Notes under the pieces: generated by a model
Told to the model about the DNA's origin: nothing
Database searches by the model: none
The model's input: only the letters and a program-made list of their open reading frames with translations
Program-made: the position numbers and the translations under genes
Source: Acidimicrobiia bacterium
GTDB lineage: Bacteria; Actinomycetota; Acidimicrobiia; IMCC26256; PALSA-610
Assembly: GCA_026002935.1 (NCBI GenBank)
Contig: BPGH01000001.1
Location: forward strand, 545,965-609,964
Direction: 5' to 3'
DNA length: 64,000 nt
Shown here: one piece after another, positions 16,866 through 26,307 of the stretch
How positions within the stretch are numbered: the first letter of the stretch is position 1
How the letters are laid out: the number at the start of each line of letters is the position of its first letter

Positions 16866-17549
16866 TCAGGCGTCGGGCGCGACGCCGGGGAGGCGGCCCG
16901 TGCGGGCGAACTCCCCGTAGGGGATGCGCTCGAGCGCGAACATCGAGTCCGGCCCGACGCGGGAGAACCACGGGAAGCCGAGCCGGCCCACGGGTGCCAG
17001 CTTCGCCTGGTCGACGCGCAGGTCGGGGGTGCAGACGGACTCGTCGAGCACGATGCACACCACCTCGGCGACCACGAGGTGCACGCCCGAGCCGGCGACC
17101 TCGGGATCGCCGAGGTCGACCACCCGGTGGACCCGGCACTCGAGGTGCACCGGCGACTCGGCGATCGACGGCGCGGCGACCCGCTGCGACGCGATCGCCG
17201 TCCAGCCGAGGTAGTCGAGCTCGCTCACTCCGTCGGGGAACTCCATCGCGGCGAGCTCGATCTGTTCGCGCAGGGCGTCGGTGGTCACGTTCACCACGAA
17301 CTCGCCGGTGCGGCGGGTGTTCACCCAGGTGTGCTTGGGCCGGCCGTCGCTCTCGCGGCGGGCGCCCATCGTGACCGCGAGCAGCAGCGGCCGCCCCGTC
17401 ACCGGCATGTAGTAGGAGAACGGCGCGACGTTGACGGTGCCGTCCTCCGAGGCGGTGGAGATCATCGCGATGGGCCGGGGGGCGACCACCTGCGACAGCA
17501 TCCCCTGCGCCTTCGCGGGCGGGTGTTCGGTGGGGTCGAAGACGATCAC
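16866..17549 (-). CDS. flavin reductase-like/FMN-binding protein
   Basis: A 227-residue split-barrel flavin-binding protein of the flavin-reductase-like (DIM6/NTAB) family. It begins with FDPTEHPP, then AQGMLSQVVAPRPIAMISTA, NVAPFSYYMPVTGRPLLLAV, HTWVNTRRTGEFVVNV and LECRVHRVVDLGD. Family members bind FMN and reduce it with NAD(P)H or act as oxidoreductases on small molecules. The GTG at 17549 has TATGGT six bases upstream and no ribosome binding site, so a leaderless mRNA is likely. It lies upstream of the long operon but has its own promoter and is separated from it by 116 bases with the operator. It is divergent from the gamma-glutamyltransferase gene. Confidence 0.82.
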   Translation of the reverse strand: MIVFDPTEHPPAKAQGMLSQVVAPRPIAMISTASEDGTVNVAPFSYYMPVTGRPLLLAVTMGARRESDGRPKHTWVNTRRTGEFVVNVTTDALREQIELAAMEFPDGVSELDYLGWTAIASQRVAAPSIAESPVHLECRVHRVVDLGDPEVAGSGVHLVVAEVVCIVLDESVCTPDLRVDQAKLAPVGRLGFPWFSRVGPDSMFALERIPYGEFARTGRLPGVAPDA

Positions 17550-17555
17550 GCGCGC

Positions 17556-17602
17556 ACCATAGCTGTGCGCCCGGCGATGGTCACCGGGACGACGCGTATG
17601 CT
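17556..17602. promoter_or_regulatory. divergent leaderless -10 elements
   Basis: TATGGT on the minus strand (17561-17556) lies six bases before the GTG at 17549, and TATGCT on the plus strand (17597-17602) lies eight bases before the ATG at 17611. Neither start has a Shine-Dalgarno sequence. The 35 bases between the hexamers must hold both -35 regions, so the two promoters probably overlap. Confidence 0.5.
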
Positions 17603-17610
17603 GCGCCGCG

Positions 17611-19185
17611 ATGGCGCGCCAGGTCCCGTTCGTCACCGTGCACGCGCCGCGCGGCATGGTGACGACGGTCGACCACCTCGCGTCCGGCGCGGGCGTCGCG
17701 ATGCTGCGCGCCGGCGGCTCCGCGGCCGACGCGGCGATCGCCGCGAACGCGGTGCTCGCCGTGACCACCCAGCACATGTGCGGCCTCGGCGGCGACCTCT
17801 TCGCGGTGGTGCACGACGGCACGGGCGTGGTCGCGCTGGACGCGTCGGGCCGGTCGGGCTCGGGGGCCGACGCCGCGCGCCTGCGCGAGGCCGGCCACGT
17901 GGCGGTGCCCTTCCGCGGTGACGTCGCGGCCGTCACCGTTCCGGGCTGCGTCGACGGATGGGTCGCGCTGCACGAGCGCTACGGCCGGCTCCCGCTCGGC
18001 GACGTGCTCGCACCCGCGATCGACTACGCCCGCGACGGGTTCCCGGCGTCACCGCTGCTCGCCGGTGCGGTGCGCGGCCTCGCGGGCGTCGAGCACACCG
18101 ACGACTACCCGCCCGGCCTCCGGGCGGGCGAGATCGTGCGGAGGCCGGGCGTCGCGCGCGCCCTGGCCGACCTCGCCGCGGGCGGGCGCGACGCGTGGTA
18201 CCGCGGCGAGTTCGGGACGCGCCTCGTCGGGCTCGGCCGCGGCCAGTTCACGCCCGACGATCTCGCCGCGCGCCACGCCGAGTGGGTCACGCCGCTGCAG
18301 CTCGAGGTGTGGGGTCACGAGGTGTGGACCGTGCCGCCGGGCTCGCAGGGGTACGTCACCCTCGCGGCGGCCTGGATCGCGCAGGGCCTGCCGCTGCCGG
18401 ACGACCCGGACGACCCGCGGTGGGCTCACCTGCTCGTCGAGGCCGCGAAGCAGGCCGGCCACGACCGACCGGCGGTGCTGCACGAGGGCGCGGACGGTGC
18501 CGCGCTGCTCGCGCCCGAGCGGCTCGCGCCCCGGCGGGACGCGATCGACGAGGCGTCGGCGACGCGCGTCGGGGCCCCCGCGGCCGCGGGGGGCACCATC
18601 CACCTCAACGCCGTCGACGCGGGCGGCCTCGCGGTGTCGCTCACGCAGTCGAACTGCGCCGGCTTCGGCGCCCACGTCGTCGTCCCCGGGGTGCGGGTCT
18701 TCCTGCACAACCGCGGCACCGGCTTCTCGCTCGTCCCGGGGCACCCGGCGGAGCTGGGGCCCCGGCGCCGCCCCCCGCACACGCTGTGCCCGACGCTCGT
18801 CACCGCGCCCGGCGGCGCGCCGCGGTGGGTGCTCGGCACGATGGGCGCGGACAGCCAGCCGATGGTGCTGCTCCAGCTCCTCGCGCGCCTGCTGCACGCC
18901 GGCCAGGACCCCGCGACCGCCGTCGCGGCGGCCCGCTTCGTGCTCACCGGACCGGACGCGGCGCCCTTCGGCGTGTGGACGGACCCGTCCGCGCTGCGGG
19001 TGCGCGTCGAGGCGGGCGCACCCGAGGCCTGGACGCGGGGGCTGCGCGAGCGCGGCCACGAGGTCGAGGAGATCGAGCCGTACGCGTACGTCGCCGGGCA
19101 CGCCCACGTCGTCGGTGTCGGCGCGCCGGCGCTCGCCGGCGCGGCCGACCCCCGCGCGCGAACCGGCGCGGCATCCGGCTGGTGA
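17611..19185 (+). CDS. gamma-glutamyltransferase family protein
   Basis: A 524-residue Ntn-hydrolase proenzyme. The large-subunit region has GGSAADAAIAANAVLAVTTQ and HMCGLGGDLFAVVH. The autocleavage and catalytic threonine is Thr329 in AGGTIHLNAVDAGG, followed by SLTQSNCAGFG and RGTGFSLVPGHP, and near the end VLGTMGADSQPMVLLQ. There is no signal peptide, so it is probably cytoplasmic like the CapD/YwrD-type members, and may hydrolyse gamma-glutamyl amides rather than periplasmic glutathione. The ATG follows TATGCT by eight bases (leaderless). It ends two bases from the convergent formamidase gene. Confidence 0.87.
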   Translation: MARQVPFVTVHAPRGMVTTVDHLASGAGVAMLRAGGSAADAAIAANAVLAVTTQHMCGLGGDLFAVVHDGTGVVALDASGRSGSGADAARLREAGHVAVPFRGDVAAVTVPGCVDGWVALHERYGRLPLGDVLAPAIDYARDGFPASPLLAGAVRGLAGVEHTDDYPPGLRAGEIVRRPGVARALADLAAGGRDAWYRGEFGTRLVGLGRGQFTPDDLAARHAEWVTPLQLEVWGHEVWTVPPGSQGYVTLAAAWIAQGLPLPDDPDDPRWAHLLVEAAKQAGHDRPAVLHEGADGAALLAPERLAPRRDAIDEASATRVGAPAAAGGTIHLNAVDAGGLAVSLTQSNCAGFGAHVVVPGVRVFLHNRGTGFSLVPGHPAELGPRRRPPHTLCPTLVTAPGGAPRWVLGTMGADSQPMVLLQLLARLLHAGQDPATAVAAARFVLTGPDAAPFGVWTDPSALRVRVEAGAPEAWTRGLRERGHEVEEIEPYAYVAGHAHVVGVGAPALAGAADPRARTGAASGW

Positions 19186-19187
19186 CC

Positions 19188-20240
19188 TCAGGACGTCGTG
19201 AAGTCCTCCTTGCGGATCATGCAGTGGACGCCCTTCACGCCGTCGACGACCTGGCTCACCTCGAAGTCGGCCGCGGCGCTCAGGTAGGCGTACGCGAGCG
19301 CGCGCTCCATGCCCTGGCGGGTCGAGAGGAACTCGATCGCCCGGCGCACGGCGTCGCGCATGGCCTCGTCGAGGTCCTCGTGGAGCCCGATCGGGATCCA
19401 GTGCGTGTCGGTCTCGGCGAACGGCGCGCGCACCGACCCGATCGCCGCCGCCGCCTCGCGTCCGCGCAGCACGCCGACCCGGAGGTCGGCGCGCAGTGAG
19501 CCCTCGAGCGCGGTGAGGCACACCTCGCCGTTGCCCTGGGCGAAGTGGGGGTCGCCGACGTAGAACCCTGCGCCCGGCACCTGCACGGGCAGGTAGAGCA
19601 CCGAGCCGGCCTGGAGCGGCTTCACGTCGAGGTTGCCGCCGTGAGGCCCGGGCGGGGTCGACGACAGCTCGTGGTCGGTGGCGGTCGCGACGCCCATGAC
19701 CCCGAGGAACGGCGCGACCGGCCAGCGCGCGGCGCGGCCGCCCGCGAACGGCATCGTCGCCCGACCGTCCTCGACGCGGGTGAACACCGAGAACGTGCCC
19801 GGCGCCTCCGGGTACTCGTCGGGGAGCGCGCCGAACCCGTGCCGGTTCGAGATCACCCCGTAGGGCACGCGCAGCCGCAGGTCGAGCACCTCGACCCGCA
19901 GCAGGTCGCCGGGCGCGGCCCCCGCCACGGCGATCGGCCCGGTGACGACGTGCGGACCCGATCCCGGAGCGCGCCCGAGGTGACGGGCGACGTCCACCGC
20001 GTCCGCGAGCACCTCGTCGCGCGCGACGCCGTGGGCGCCGAACCAGGCGACGGGGTCGCGGCCGAACTCCTCGAGGATCCCCTCGTGCGAGAGGGTGTCG
20101 ACGGTCACGACGTCGCCGTCCCCGACGTGCAGCACGGGCGCGCGCGCCGCGTTGGGGAGCCGGCCCCACGAAGCGGTGTCGGGGGTCGTCGGCAGGTAGT
20201 GCCGGCCGCGGATGTTCCCGGTGCCGGGTTGGAGGATCAT
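19188..20240 (-). CDS. acetamidase/formamidase family protein
   Basis: A 350-residue member of the FmdA/AmdA family, zinc-dependent amidases that release ammonia from formamide or acetamide. Family segments include HVVTGPIAVAGAAPGDLLRV, LGVMGVATA, GPHGGNLDVKPLQAGSVLYL, DPHFAQGNGEVCLTALEG and the metal-site stretches GGNLD and DPHFAQG. The ATG at 20240 overlaps the stop of the TauE-type exporter gene (ATGA), so the two are coupled. Formamide arises from histidine, hydantoin or purine-like breakdown, which suits the neighbouring PucR-type regulator and amidohydrolase, but that link is inference. Confidence 0.87.
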   Translation of the reverse strand: MILQPGTGNIRGRHYLPTTPDTASWGRLPNAARAPVLHVGDGDVVTVDTLSHEGILEEFGRDPVAWFGAHGVARDEVLADAVDVARHLGRAPGSGPHVVTGPIAVAGAAPGDLLRVEVLDLRLRVPYGVISNRHGFGALPDEYPEAPGTFSVFTRVEDGRATMPFAGGRAARWPVAPFLGVMGVATATDHELSSTPPGPHGGNLDVKPLQAGSVLYLPVQVPGAGFYVGDPHFAQGNGEVCLTALEGSLRADLRVGVLRGREAAAAIGSVRAPFAETDTHWIPIGLHEDLDEAMRDAVRRAIEFLSTRQGMERALAYAYLSAAADFEVSQVVDGVKGVHCMIRKEDFTTS

Positions 20241-21049
20241 CCGCCCGCTTCGCGCGAGCCGCGCCGCTCGCGCCGGTCGGTGAGGAGCAGCCGGGCCGCC
20301 GAGAACACGAGCAGGAGCCCGAACAGGACGGCCGAGAGCACGTCGGACATGACGATCGAAACGCGCGCGCCCGCGAACGCGGTGAGCGTGCCGGCGACCC
20401 CCACCGCGAGCGCGAGGTCGATCCGGGCGTTGCCGTTGCGGAGGTTGCGCCACGTACCGACCAACGATGTCGGGATGATGACGAGCAACGAGGTCCCCTT
20501 CGCGACGACCGAGGGGATGCCGAAGCCGAGCACCATCACCGGCACCATGATGATCCCGCCGCCGACACCGAGCAGCCCGCTCAGCGCGCCGCTCGCGAGG
20601 CCCAGCGCGAAGAACCCGACCACCATCGCGGGGTCGAGCGCGCCGCGACCGGCCGGATCCCCCTCGTGGAGGAAGAGACGCGCGGCCGTGAGCAGGAGGA
20701 TCAGCGCGAACGCGAGGCGCAGCGTGCGCGCCGGCAGCACCTGGAGCGCCTTCGTGCCCGCGAGCGCCCCGAGCATCGCGCCGAGCGTGATGCACAGCGC
20801 CGCCGCGCCGTCGACCTTGTCGTCGATCAGGTAGCCGATCACGCCCGCCGCCGCGATGGGCACGATCGCCGCGAGGGACGTGCCGTGCGCGAGGCGCTGG
20901 TCCATGTGGGCGATCAGCACCAGGCCCGGGACGATGAGGATGCCGCCGCCCACGCCGAACAGCCCGGAGAGGAACCCCGCGAGTGCGCCGATGACGGCGG
21001 CGCGCACGAGGTCGCCGCGCGTGTCGGCTGGCAGGCGGGGCGGGCGCAT
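20237..21049 (-). CDS. TauE/SafE family membrane transporter
   Basis: A 270-residue membrane protein with about seven to eight hydrophobic segments arranged as two repeats. Each repeat starts with the family glycine motif: IGALAGFLSGLFGVGGGILI at residues 17-36 and LGLASGALSGLLGVGGGIIM in the second half. Relatives export sulfite, sulfoacetate or other organic acids. Coupling to the formamidase gene (ATGA overlap) suggests it moves a small anion produced or used there, perhaps formate; this is inference. The ATG at 21049 has GACGAT six bases upstream and shares a 53-base gap with the divergent PucR-type gene. Confidence 0.85.
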   Translation of the reverse strand: MRPPRLPADTRGDLVRAAVIGALAGFLSGLFGVGGGILIVPGLVLIAHMDQRLAHGTSLAAIVPIAAAGVIGYLIDDKVDGAAALCITLGAMLGALAGTKALQVLPARTLRLAFALILLLTAARLFLHEGDPAGRGALDPAMVVGFFALGLASGALSGLLGVGGGIIMVPVMVLGFGIPSVVAKGTSLLVIIPTSLVGTWRNLRNGNARIDLALAVGVAGTLTAFAGARVSIVMSDVLSAVLFGLLLVFSAARLLLTDRRERRGSREAGG

Positions 21050-21102
21050 CCGCCCATCGTCGCACGCGGCGGGCGCGAACGACGATCCGCGAGAATCGGT
21101 GG

Positions 21103-22269
21103 GTGACCGATCCCGCGCGGCTGCGCAACGAGCTCGAGGAGATCGCGCTCGCCGGCGACGGCTACGGCGCGATCCTCGCCAGGCTCGCGTCGGAGACGGG
21201 CCGCACCGCACGCCTGGTCGCCGTGCACGGCGGGCTGCTCGCGACGAGCGAGCCCGACGTGCCGGTCCCCGCCGCGAGCGCGCCGGCGTCGGGGGTGCCG
21301 GCGTCGGCGAGCACCGCCGGGGGCCTCGACACGGCGACGGCCCGGCGCGCGCTCGCGTGCGACGGTCTCACCGAGGTCGTGTGCACCGACGGGCTGGCCG
21401 CCCTCGCCGCACCGGTGCGCGCGGGTGGGCGGCGCATCGGGCTCGTGCTGCTGGCCGCGCCGGCCGACGCCGACGCGTTGCGCGCCGCGACCGTCCCGAT
21501 CGCCATCGAGGCCGTGCGACGCGACGCCGAGACCGCCGCCGTGGCCGAGAGCGCCGGCCGCCTCGTCGACGAGCTGCGGTTCGGGTCGTTGCGTGCGGCC
21601 GATCAGCTCGCACGCGCGGCCGAGCGCTTCGGGCTCGCGCTCGACCGGCCCCACGCCGCCGCCGTGTTCGAGTACGACGGCCCCAACGTGCGCGCGTGGG
21701 CGACGGCGGTGCGGTGGATCGAGATGCCGGTGCGCCAGGAGGGGGAGCGGGGCTGGACGGTGCTCGCGGGCGACGTCGCGGCCGAGCTGCGGCGCATCCG
21801 CGAGCGGCTCGCGGGCATCGTCGGCGAGGGCACGGTGCTCGCGGCGAGCGGCCCGACCGTGAGCGATCCGGGCGCGACGCCGAGGTCGTTCCGGGAGGCG
21901 GAGGTCGTGCTGGCGCTGGCGCGGCGCACGCCCGGCACCGTGGAGCTCCCGTACGACGCGCTCGGGTTGCAGGCGCTGCTCCTGTCGGTGCCCGCCGAGC
22001 GCCTGGCGGCGTTCGTCGAGTCCGCGCTCGGCCCGATCCTCGCCAGCCCGGACCTGCTGGTCACGCTCGAGGCCTGGTACGAGACCAACGGCAGCCGGGC
22101 GGCCGTGGCCAACCGGCTCGGGATCCACCGCAACTCGGTCGGCTACCGCATGGGACGCGTCCGCGAGCTGCTCGGCGTCGACCCGCTCGACCCGTGGCAG
22201 GCGCGCCGCCTGCAGGGCGCGCTCGACGCGCGCGACGTGCTCGCCGCGCTTGCCGACGCCGGGCGCTGA
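21103..22269 (+). CDS. PucR/CdaR-type transcriptional regulator
   Basis: A 388-residue regulator. Its C terminus is the PucR helix-turn-helix: LLVTLEAWYETNGSRAAVAN then RLGIHRNSVGYRMGRVRELL. The middle has a GGDEF-like/CdaR domain with the ELRFGSLR start after AESAGRLVD, and the N-terminal 130 residues look like a GAF-type sensor (TARLVAVHGGLLATS, VRAGGRRIGLVLLAAP). Named members regulate purine catabolism (PucR) and sugar-acid use (CdaR). It starts with GTG six bases after GAGAAT, leaderless style. It is divergent from the exporter/formamidase operon and convergent with the aldehyde dehydrogenase, so these are its likely targets. Confidence 0.87.
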   Translation: MTDPARLRNELEEIALAGDGYGAILARLASETGRTARLVAVHGGLLATSEPDVPVPAASAPASGVPASASTAGGLDTATARRALACDGLTEVVCTDGLAALAAPVRAGGRRIGLVLLAAPADADALRAATVPIAIEAVRRDAETAAVAESAGRLVDELRFGSLRAADQLARAAERFGLALDRPHAAAVFEYDGPNVRAWATAVRWIEMPVRQEGERGWTVLAGDVAAELRRIRERLAGIVGEGTVLAASGPTVSDPGATPRSFREAEVVLALARRTPGTVELPYDALGLQALLLSVPAERLAAFVESALGPILASPDLLVTLEAWYETNGSRAAVANRLGIHRNSVGYRMGRVRELLGVDPLDPWQARRLQGALDARDVLAALADAGR

Positions 22270-22282
22270 CCGTGCCGCGCGC

Positions 22283-23788
22283 TCAGCCGCGCGACGCCGC
22301 GGTCTGGACGTTGACCGCCTTGAGCGCCGTGTAGGCCTCCACCCCCGTCCGGCTGAATCCGCTCGCCTTGCGGGGCTCGCCCCGCCCCCCGTTCATCTCC
22401 GGCGCGAAGTGGCAGTTGACGTTGACCTCGCCGACGACCAGCCGGTCCACGAGCCGGAAGGCACGCTCGACGTCGCGCGTGAACACGGTCGCGTTGAGTC
22501 CGTAGCGCGTCCCGTTCGCGATCGCGACCGCCTCGTCCTCGTCCCGGAACGGCATCGCCGCCAGCACCGGGCCGAAGACCTCCGTCTGCGCCACCTCCGC
22601 GTCGGCGCGCACGCGGCCGAGCACCGTCGGAGCGACGAACGTCTCGGGCATCCCGTCGGGAACCGACCCGCCGCCCGCCACCTCGGCGTCGCCCGCGCCG
22701 ACGGCGCGCTCGACGAAGCCGCGCACCCGCTGCGCGTGCCGGGCCGTGACGAGCGGCCCGATGAAGGTCCCGGGATCGAGGGCGTCGCCGATCGGGAGGT
22801 GGGCGGCGGCGCCCGCGACCCCCCGCACGACCTCGTCGTACACGGATTCCTCGACCAGCAGGCGGCTCCCCGCGACGCAGACCTCGCCCATGTTCACGAA
22901 CGCCGCCATCGTCGCCCAGTTGACGGCGGCGTCGAGGTCCGCGTCGGCGAACACGATCACCGGCGACTTGCCGCCGAGCTCGAGGTGCACCGGCGTGAGG
23001 TTGCGCGCCGCGACCTCCATGACCCGGCAGCCGGTGTCGACGCCGCCGGTGAGGCTCACCAGGTCGACCCGCGGGTCGCCCACGAGGCGCTCGCCGGTCG
23101 TCTCGCCCGGACCGAGCACCACGTTGCACACCCCCGGCGGCAGCCCGCACTCGTGCAGGATCCGGGCCAGCTCGAGCACGGTGACCACCGCCTCCTCGGG
23201 CGGCTTCACCACGAGCGAGCACCCGGCCGCGAGCGCGGCCGCGATGCGCTGGCTTCCGGTCATGAGGGGCCCGTTCCACGGCAGCAGTTCGACCACCACG
23301 CCCGCGGGTTCGCGCAGGCGCATCGTCAGCACCTCCGGGCCGCCGCCGGGGAGGAGCTGCGGCGGGAACGCGGCGCGCCGCACGTCGCCGTGGAGGTCGC
23401 GTGCCACCCCGGCGGCGTAGGCGAACGCGGTCGCGGCCTCGTGGCAGTCGTAGACGACCGCGCCGCCCACGGCCTTGCCGGTGTCGAGCGCCTCGAGCGC
23501 GGCGAGCCGCGGCGTGTCGTCCCGCAGCCGCTGCGCGACCCGTTCGAGCACCTCGGCGCGCGCCGCGAGGGTGGCCCGCCGCCAGACCCCCGCGTCGAAG
23601 GTGCGGCGCGCCGCGGCGAGCGCGGCGTCGGCCTCGTCCTCGGTCGCCTCCGCCCAGGTGGCCACGACGGCGCCCGAGGACGGGTCGACGACGGGGTGCT
23701 CCGGGCCGGCGCGGCGGGTCTCGCCGTCGACGAGCGACCCGTACGGGTCGCTCGCGAGCCAGGTCGGGTCGATGCGCGTGGTCGTCAT
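22283..23788 (-). CDS. NAD(P)-dependent aldehyde dehydrogenase
   Basis: A 501-residue class of the aldehyde dehydrogenase superfamily that oxidises an aldehyde to an acid. The substrate-orienting Asn region is ELLPWNGPLMTGSQRIAAAL, the cofactor lysine lies in SLVVKPPEEA, the general base Glu in HLELGGKSPVIVFADADLD and the nucleophile Cys in MGEVCVAGSRLLVEE. FGPVLAAMPF and NGTRYGLNATVFTRD complete the fold. It starts at ATG 23788, with GACGAT six bases upstream and no ribosome binding site. It is divergent from the amidohydrolase operon over 79 bases, so a shared signal may control both. Confidence 0.9.
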   Translation of the reverse strand: MTTTRIDPTWLASDPYGSLVDGETRRAGPEHPVVDPSSGAVVATWAEATEDEADAALAAARRTFDAGVWRRATLAARAEVLERVAQRLRDDTPRLAALEALDTGKAVGGAVVYDCHEAATAFAYAAGVARDLHGDVRRAAFPPQLLPGGGPEVLTMRLREPAGVVVELLPWNGPLMTGSQRIAAALAAGCSLVVKPPEEAVVTVLELARILHECGLPPGVCNVVLGPGETTGERLVGDPRVDLVSLTGGVDTGCRVMEVAARNLTPVHLELGGKSPVIVFADADLDAAVNWATMAAFVNMGEVCVAGSRLLVEESVYDEVVRGVAGAAAHLPIGDALDPGTFIGPLVTARHAQRVRGFVERAVGAGDAEVAGGGSVPDGMPETFVAPTVLGRVRADAEVAQTEVFGPVLAAMPFRDEDEAVAIANGTRYGLNATVFTRDVERAFRLVDRLVVGEVNVNCHFAPEMNGGRGEPRKASGFSRTGVEAYTALKAVNVQTAASRG

Positions 23789-23867
23789 GCCCTGATCGTC
23801 GCATGCGGTGCTTTGTGCTCGCAGCCCGATTGCGGCGGTCGTTTCGCCTCCTATGCTGCGGCGGCAG

Positions 23868-25277
23868 ATGGCCGAGCCGGTGCACGAGCACAACGACGGG
23901 CACGCGGACCTCCTCGTCGTGGGGGGCGACGTGGTGACGATGAACGCCCGGCGCGAAGTGCTCGCCGGCGGCACGGTCGCCATCGCGGGGAACCGCATCC
24001 TCGCGGTCGGGCGCACGTCCGAGCTGCGGGCGCGCCACCCGGGCGCGGCGGTCCTCGACGCCACCGGGACGGTCGTCACCCCCGGGCTCGTCAACGGCCA
24101 CCAGCACCTCACCGGCGACCCCCTCGCGCGCAGTTGCATCCCCGACCTGCTGCCGCCCGGCGCGTCGATCTTCGAGTGGTCGGTCCCGCTGCACGCCGCG
24201 CACACCGAGCACGACGACGACGTCTCGGCCTCCCTGTCGGCGCTCGAGAGCCTCCGCTACGGGGTGACGACCGTCGTGGAGGCGGGCACCGTCGCCCACC
24301 CCCACCGCGTCGCGGCCGCGATGGCGCGCGTCGGGGTGCGCGGCACGATCGGCACCTGGGGCTGGGACATCGAGCAGGGCCCGTACGCCGCGCCGTGCGA
24401 CGAGGTGCTCGACCGCCAGCGCGAGGTCGTCGAGGCGCACCCGCCCGGTGGGCTCGTCGAGGGGTGGGTCACCCTCGTCGGCCACGACCTCGCCTCCGAC
24501 GAGCTGCTCGCGGGCGCCGCCGACCTCGCGCGCGAGCTCGGGACCGGGATGACGATGCACATCTCGCCGACCTCGTCGGACCCCGAGCGCTACCTGGCGC
24601 GCAGCGGCCGACGGCCGCTCGTGCACCTGCGCGAGCTGGGGGTGCTCGGCCCGCACCTCGTGCTCGCGCACGCGGTGTGGCTCGACGACGAGGAGATCGC
24701 AGCGCTGCTCGACACGGGCACGGCCGTCGCCTACTGCCCGTGGGCGTACATGCGGCTCGGCCAAGGCGTCGCGCGCATGGGCCGGCACGCCGAGATCGTC
24801 GAGCGCGGCGGGCGCGTGTCGCTCGGTTGCGACGCCTCGAACGCCGGCGACCTCGCCGACATCCTGCGCGCCGCCGCGCTCGCGGCGGCGCTCGCACGCG
24901 ACGTCCGCATCGACCCGGAGCGCTTCGGCGCCGACACGGCGTTCGAGCTCGCGACCGTCGCGGGCGCGCAGGCGGTGGGCATGGGGGACCGGATCGGGTC
25001 GATCGAGCCCGGCAAGCTCGCCGACATCGTCGTGCACGACACGCGCAACGTGACGTGGACCCCTCGCGGCGACCACGCGCTCCACCTCGTCTGGGGCACC
25101 GACGGGCGCACGGTGCGCGACGTGATCGTGGACGGCCGGATCGTGCTGCGTGACGGGCACTCGACGTGCATCGACGAGCCGTCCCTGTTCGAGGCGGCCG
25201 CCGAGGCGCAGGCATCGCTGCTCGCGCGCGCCGGGATCTCCGTCCCCCATCGCTGGCCGGTCGTGCCGGCCGACTGA
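23868..25277 (+). CDS. amidohydrolase, SsnA/AtzA-like metal-dependent deaminase
   Basis: A 469-residue amidohydrolase-superfamily enzyme. The metal site shows His78 and His80 (VNGHQHL), MHISPTSS, LAHAVWLDDEEIAALL and the Asp of LGCDASNAGDLAD; the C-terminal IGSIEPGKLADIVVHDTRNV is typical of the deaminase/chlorohydrolase group (8-oxoguanine deaminase, SsnA, AtzA). It probably hydrolyses a C-N bond of a heterocycle or guanidine-like compound. I choose the ATG at 23868, since TATGCT lies ten bases upstream and overlaps the alternative ATG at 23853. It heads an operon with a dehydrogenase, an FGGY kinase and two VOC proteins. Confidence 0.85.
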   Translation: MAEPVHEHNDGHADLLVVGGDVVTMNARREVLAGGTVAIAGNRILAVGRTSELRARHPGAAVLDATGTVVTPGLVNGHQHLTGDPLARSCIPDLLPPGASIFEWSVPLHAAHTEHDDDVSASLSALESLRYGVTTVVEAGTVAHPHRVAAAMARVGVRGTIGTWGWDIEQGPYAAPCDEVLDRQREVVEAHPPGGLVEGWVTLVGHDLASDELLAGAADLARELGTGMTMHISPTSSDPERYLARSGRRPLVHLRELGVLGPHLVLAHAVWLDDEEIAALLDTGTAVAYCPWAYMRLGQGVARMGRHAEIVERGGRVSLGCDASNAGDLADILRAAALAAALARDVRIDPERFGADTAFELATVAGAQAVGMGDRIGSIEPGKLADIVVHDTRNVTWTPRGDHALHLVWGTDGRTVRDVIVDGRIVLRDGHSTCIDEPSLFEAAAEAQASLLARAGISVPHRWPVVPAD

Positions 25278-25287
25278 GGAGGCACCT

Positions 25288-26307
25288 GTGCACGTCGCCG
25301 TCGTCACCGGACCGGGCTCGGTCGAACTGCGCGAGGAGCCCGCACCCGAGCCCGGCCCCGACGACCTGCTCGTCGAGGTCGGCGCCTGCGGGCTGTGCAC
25401 GATGGAACGCCGCCTGTTCCTCGGCGAGAAGCCGGTCTACCCCGTCGCCCCCGGCCACGAGGTGGCGGGGCGTGTCGTCGACGCCGGCCCCGCCGTGGCC
25501 GGCCTGCCCGGCTCGCCCCGCGTGGGCGACGTCGTCACCGTCGACCTGCTCACGCGCTGCGGCACCTGCAGCGCGTGCCGGCGGGGCCGCAGCGCCCTGT
25601 GCAAGCGACCGCAGGGCGGGACGCTCGCGGACGGCACGGTGTCGATGGGCGCGGGCCTGGCCGAGTACGTGCGCGTGCCCGCGCGCCAGGCGTACGCGAC
25701 CGGCGACGCGCCGCTGGAGCACGCGTCGATGGGCGAGCCGCTCGCCTGCGTCGCGCACTCGGTGCGCCTCGGGGGGATGCGCGCGGGCGACCGCGTGACG
25801 GTCGTGGGCGCGGGCTACATGGGGCGCCTGCACCTCGCCCTGTGCCGGCTGCTCGGCGCCGCGTCGGTGGGCGTGGTGGACGTGAGCAACGACCGGCTCG
25901 CCGACGCGCTCGACGCCGGCGCGAGCTGGGTGGGCACGCCCGGCGACGCGGCGGCGCACGCGGGGACGCAGGACGTCGTGTTCGTCACCGCGGGCGCACC
26001 CGGCGCGCTCGAGCTCGCGCTCGGCCTCGCCGACGACGCCGCGACCGTGGTGCTGTACGGCGCGTTCCCCAAGGACCTGCGGGTCCCCGTCGCCCCCGAC
26101 GCCGTCCACCACCACGAGCTGTCGATCGTCGGGGTCTACAGCCAGGAGCCACAGGACTGGCGGACCGCCGCGGGGTTCCTTCGCTCAGGGGTGCTCGCGG
26201 CCGACCTCGACCGGCTCGTGACCGCGCGCTTCGGCCTGCGCGAAGTGCACGAGGCGTTCACCCTCGCGACCACGCAGCCCGTGTACCGCGTGCTGGTCGG
26301 CGGCTGA
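25288..26307 (+). CDS. zinc-dependent alcohol dehydrogenase (MDR)
   Basis: A 339-residue medium-chain dehydrogenase. Catalytic zinc ligands lie in EVGACGLCTMERRLF and PVAPGHEVAGRVVDAG; the structural zinc loop is CGTCSACRRGRSALC. The cofactor fold is VTVVGAGYMGRLHLALCRLL with acidic VVDVSNDR, suggesting NAD. The GTG at 25288 has GAGGAGG seven bases upstream. It follows the amidohydrolase by ten bases and overlaps the kinase start (TGATG), so it likely oxidises a polyol or alcohol in the same pathway. In this family sorbitol, threonine and related dehydrogenases are the nearest types. Confidence 0.87.
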   Translation: MHVAVVTGPGSVELREEPAPEPGPDDLLVEVGACGLCTMERRLFLGEKPVYPVAPGHEVAGRVVDAGPAVAGLPGSPRVGDVVTVDLLTRCGTCSACRRGRSALCKRPQGGTLADGTVSMGAGLAEYVRVPARQAYATGDAPLEHASMGEPLACVAHSVRLGGMRAGDRVTVVGAGYMGRLHLALCRLLGAASVGVVDVSNDRLADALDAGASWVGTPGDAAAHAGTQDVVFVTAGAPGALELALGLADDAATVVLYGAFPKDLRVPVAPDAVHHHELSIVGVYSQEPQDWRTAAGFLRSGVLAADLDRLVTARFGLREVHEAFTLATTQPVYRVLVGG